From Mactromeris polynyma (taxonomy: Eukaryota > Mollusca > Bivalvia > Venerida > Mactridae): DNA of 64,000 bases. Position 1 is the first letter of the stretch. Every line of letters begins with the position of its first letter. The position numbers and the translations under genes are program-made. The notes beneath the pieces are model-generated. The model searched no databases. It was not told the origin of the DNA and saw nothing but the letters and a program-made list of their open reading frames with translations. Below are positions 60,974-64,000 of this stretch, piece by piece. The DNA lies in the NCBI GenBank assembly GCA_032209605.1, contig JASFXZ010000020.1:2735501-2799500 (forward strand), given 5' to 3'.

Positions 60974-63046
60974 CTGTAATGTAAACATCAAGATCATCAA
61001 CAACAAAATCAACAGTCTTCAAAATTTACAATTTAGTACTTTGGCTGTCACTTGTAAATGTCTTCTGGTTGTGCACTTTCTAGGCCAGTATTAAGCTACT
61101 TCTCCATTAGGACTGTCATTGATACATCAACTTTTTTCTGGCAATCAATATTGGATACACACTTAAAAATATCGATGTTATGGTGGGAAAATACATGAGA
61201 ATGGGTACAGTCTAAAATTGTACCAAAATAGCGTAATGTGGCTCGGTAATCGTTTGCTTGTTAAACAGTGCTCTAGTGGATTGTGCATTCCAAATGTCGG
61301 CAATATAATATAATATAATGAAGTTAAAAATATGGATTAATTACTTAAATGGTATCTTGTTATCATAAAAATACAAGTTGTACATTTAATTATGTAGGGC
61401 ATACACACATAAACACACAGAAAGACAGAAGTTAATAGAGTCTGTTAAAGGAATTTTAAAATATAATCAATACATCATCGATATTTGTCTTTCAATATAT
61501 CAATATGGTCGATATGCAGAATCAATAACAGACCTACTTTCATTTTAAGAAATCATAAGAATTTCCCAATTTGAACATTTAACCTCAAACAATACAGACA
61601 GACATAATATAAGCTAGATTATTTGTTTATTTTAGATTTTCTACGGTAGGTAATTCAATATTCAGTAGGTAAGAACTGTTGAAATATTAGCTGTTGTCAA
61701 ACTTTGTCGCAATGCTGAAAACCAAAACAAAATTATATCTCACCATTTCTCATCTTGTTTTTGACATATTTCTGTATTTCCTGAACTTGATGATTTTTTG
61801 GTTCTATTTGCAGGAATAGTTTTGTAAATTTCAAAGCTTCCTCGTAATGCTGAAATATAACAAGAGATGTTTGTAAAACATTATGCCCCCCCTGTTACCT
61901 CGACCTTTGACCCCAAAATCAATAGGGTTCATCTGCTGCCCAAGATAAATGTGTGGACAAAGTTAGAGGATGATAGGTCAATGGGTTCTTGAGTTATTGT
62001 TTGGAAACAAAAAGGTTACGGACAGGCGGACGGACATACCAACATGTGCAAACCAATATGCCCTCTCTTCTTCAAAGGAGGGCATAATAACTGTTAAAAA
62101 TACTGGTTAGTATAAGGGTGATATAAAATTTACAACAAAGTAAAATATCTTATTAATTTTGACATCTAAAACAACCAAAATAATTAAAACGTCTTAGCGA
62201 GAATAAAGTACATCAGCTCTTCAATGTAATGGTAACAAGAATTAAATTCTTGGGTAAATCGAGACAAGGTGATAATATGCAGCATTTATGTTTTGAAATA
62301 ATTCTATTTTAGAATACATTTCTATACATGTACATGTACTGTGTTACTTCATACCCATACAGAAGTGTTCAATGTCAACATTAATAGCATTACTAAGATG
62401 TTTTCTTTTTGCCCAACAGACATAATTATACTATCTACTAGACATCAATGCAGCTTTTTCAAGAGTTCCATTGGACCCTGGAGATGACCCTTTGATGAGA
62501 TGAGTAAACATTAATAGCATCACTAAGATGTTTTCTTTTTGCCCAACAGACATAATTATATTATCTACTTGACATCAATGCAGCTTATTCAAGAGTTCCA
62601 TTGGACCCTGGAGTTGAACCTTTGACCCACAGACTCTCAAAAAAGCCCCATTTTGACCCTCAGATTTGGGACTGAATAGTCAATGTTTCTCTAAATTATA
62701 GATAACTTGACTATAAAATTGTAAAACCAGGTAAACAAATGATCAAAATGACCCTTTAGATTCAGCCCCTAGTGGAACACCTAGAGGAACCCCAAGCTTA
62801 TTCCTAGACTTGCTTCTATAGATTTTTGAACTTCTCGACCACATTATAGTTTTTAATTATTTTCATACGGAATGCATTGTCGTCGATCATACATTTGGTG
62901 AGAGTGATTTTCCTCTATATCAGATAGAACAGAAAAACACCGAAGTTTACCTTCAATCTTGTGTTTCCCAGAGCCAAATAATACAAGCAGTCTCGCTTTG
63001 TGCCAGTATCATGCGTTCTTTTAAACAAATCTGAAACAGATACGGC
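60885..63046 (-). CDS. FIS1: FIS1, mitochondrial fission 1 protein (3' part)
   Basis: FIS1 is a tail-anchored protein of the outer mitochondrial and peroxisomal membranes, whose TPR-like domain takes part in organelle fission. Three exons are visible: 62951-63046 (or 63030), 61744-61849 and 60885-60973. Together they read LFKRTHDTGTKRDCLYYLAL, GNTRLK, HYEEALKFTKLFLQIEPKNH onward, then EGLTGMAIVGGAALAFGGLI and GLGVHLAKK. The second TPR-like repeat, the glycine-rich membrane anchor and the short basic C-terminus are all present, in the order and phases expected. The N-terminal half lies beyond the window. The family match is clear by eye in YLALGN, EALK..K.FL..EP.N.Q and GMAIVGG.AL..GGL.GLG. 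Confidence 0.93.
61744..61849 (-). CDS. FIS1: FIS1 exon: second TPR-like repeat
   Basis: Acceptor TTATATTTCAG, donor GTGAGA. It encodes HYEEALKFTKLFLQIEPKNH then QVQEIQKYVKNKMRN plus one base. Phases match both neighbours. Confidence 0.94.
61875..62090. repeat. Dispersed mollusc-type repeat
   Basis: Opens with ATGCCCCCCCTGTTACCTCG and closes with CTTCAAAGGAGGGCATAATA, so the ends are weakly complementary (TATGCCC/GGGCATA). Sequences of this type recur widely in bivalve genomes. This is recognition from general knowledge, not a database match. Confidence 0.55.
62381..62635. repeat. Tandem duplication of about 128 bp
   Basis: Two copies of a segment with TTAATAGCATTACTAAGATG, TTTTCTTTTTGCCCAACAGA and CAAGAGTTCCATTGGACCCT, differing at about eight positions. 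Located in the FIS1 intron. Confidence 0.9.
62951..63046 (-). CDS. FIS1: FIS1 exon: first visible TPR segment, start uncertain
   Basis: Encodes DLFKRTHDTGTKRDCLYYLA then LGNTRLK before GTAAAC. Two acceptors fit: GTATCTGTTTCAG (start 63030, split codon) or TTTTTATTTAG (start 63046, phase 0, adding AVSVS). The family's usual '..LLE-DLFKR' favours the first, but no phase-matching upstream exon could be confirmed. Confidence 0.85.
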
Positions 63047-64000
63047 CTAAATAAAAATCAAAGTTTGTTTGCCCTTTACCGACTGCAGAAACTATACAAA
63101 GATGTCAAAAGACTTCAATTCTGCCATACAGCTATGTGTTGTATTAAAATTTCCACAAAAAATAAAATATTTTTTCTACCTACCTACCCACCTCTGAAAT
63201 CTAGGGTTGGTAAAGTGCAAACAAAGACTCTTTTAATTTTGGCCTATCATATAAACACAGTCTCAAGCAAAACCTGAAGTGTCAAAGTGACATTTTTGTG
63301 ATGGACAAATATTATTTGTTTAAACAGTTGTGCATGTTATATAACTATTTTAAATTAGGAGGTCCAAGAATATTCGAACATTCGGTTTACCTCTATAAAC
63401 AGGGTTTACCTATAGACGGTTTGGTCGGAGGTGTGCCACTGTCATAGTGCACAGTGATTTGTACCATTTGTCTTGTTGCCAGTACTATAGTAGTTCAATA
63501 GTGCATGATTGGACATTTATATGAAAAACTTCTAGATAGGCTAGTACATTTGTATCAGTAACAAATACACTCCATGGAGGTAATAATGTTTAGAGGAAAG
63601 AGAGGAAGAAGAGACTATACAAACTTGAAAGGCAAGTGCAATTGAACCTATGGTTATTTCTTTGCTAGGGGCCTAATTAAACTAAACCGAAGACATGAAG
63701 GAGGCAGGCCTTTTTCTGTGCATTTGGGAAAAAGACCCTAGATAACTAGGGACAATTTGCGTCGTAAAATTTGCCAATTTAGGAAAACTTTAATTTTAAA
63801 CACTTCAACTCCAATTTGGGGAATTATCAACAGGCTTTTCATATATAAATTTTATATAAACAAGCATTCTTATCCACATTTCTCATACCAACTGTCAAAA
63901 CGACACAAAATGTCCACAAACATTTATGACACAAGGGTCAGAGTAAATCAAAGTGCTTCAAGATATACACGTACCAGGTCACTCCAGTACAGTCCATCCT
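63047..64000 (-). other. FIS1 upstream intron, right edge
   Basis: AT-rich. At the very edge (63974-64000, - strand) a strong donor, CCTG/GTACGT, follows bases that read either GLYWSDL (open) or GWTVLE-stop. It may be the end of another FIS1 exon, but this cannot be decided in the window. Confidence 0.4.

Larger units (their letters stand above)
61850..62950 (-). other. FIS1 intron with dispersed repeat and a 128-bp duplication
   Basis: Holds a dispersed element (61875-62090) of the kind common in bivalve genomes (TTTGACCCCAAAATCAATAG; GGCGGACGGACATACC; GAGGGCATAATAA) and a tandem duplication (62381-62635). Confidence 0.75.

Overview
This window is eukaryotic, animal nuclear DNA: AT-rich, intron-containing, and dense with short DNA transposons, tRNA-derived SINEs and long minisatellite arrays. 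The repeat style and the genes point to a lophotrochozoan, most likely a bivalve mollusc. That assignment is inference. No prokaryotic operon, CRISPR array or complete virus is seen.

Three protein-coding genes can be supported. (1) A beta-tubulin gene on the + strand has coding exons at 5325-5433, 7485-7840 and 8355-9170. Its first coding exon, the usual 19 codons, was not found and probably lies upstream of the window. (2) A large LRR-Roc-COR (Roco) GTPase gene lies on the - strand between 32740 and 13698. I could assemble 12 exons with compatible splice phases into 3528 nt, or 1175 residues: leucine-rich repeats, a Roc GTPase with intact G1/G3/G4 motifs, a COR region, a CX2C-X22-CX2C pair and a C-terminal tail with a duplicated LPGLNA motif. 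(3) The 3' part of a FIS1 (mitochondrial fission 1) gene is on the - strand, with exons at 62951-63046 (or 63030), 61744-61849 and 60885-60973. Its 5' part runs off the right edge.

Layout: 392-756 pogo/Tigger-like MITE; 780-2705 45-bp minisatellite; 5325-9170 beta-tubulin; 9.7-13.6 kb SINE pieces and a second MITE; 13698-32740 Roco gene, whose introns carry SINEs, foldback elements and a 54-bp minisatellite; 32.8-41.4 kb gene-free, with MITEs, an inverted-repeat element and small tandem repeats; 41395-43440 46-bp array; 43.5-53 kb gene-free, with hairpins and a nested transposon; 53015-58840 82-bp satellite (about 70 copies); 58.9-64 kb FIS1 3' end.

The most unusual feature is in the Roco gene. 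The 5' splice site after exon 10 has been tandemly copied about a dozen times as a 54-bp (18-codon) minisatellite, so a ladder of donor sites follows the exon. Other notable structures are a near-perfect 142-bp palindrome (49360-49501), a 2.6-kb TIR-bounded element with a 1.28-kb pogo-like element nested in it (49870-52498), and a 500-bp region whose short repeats switch strand at its centre (36830-37380). The genes are unrelated in function (microtubules, GTPase signalling, mitochondrial fission) and show no operon-like relation.
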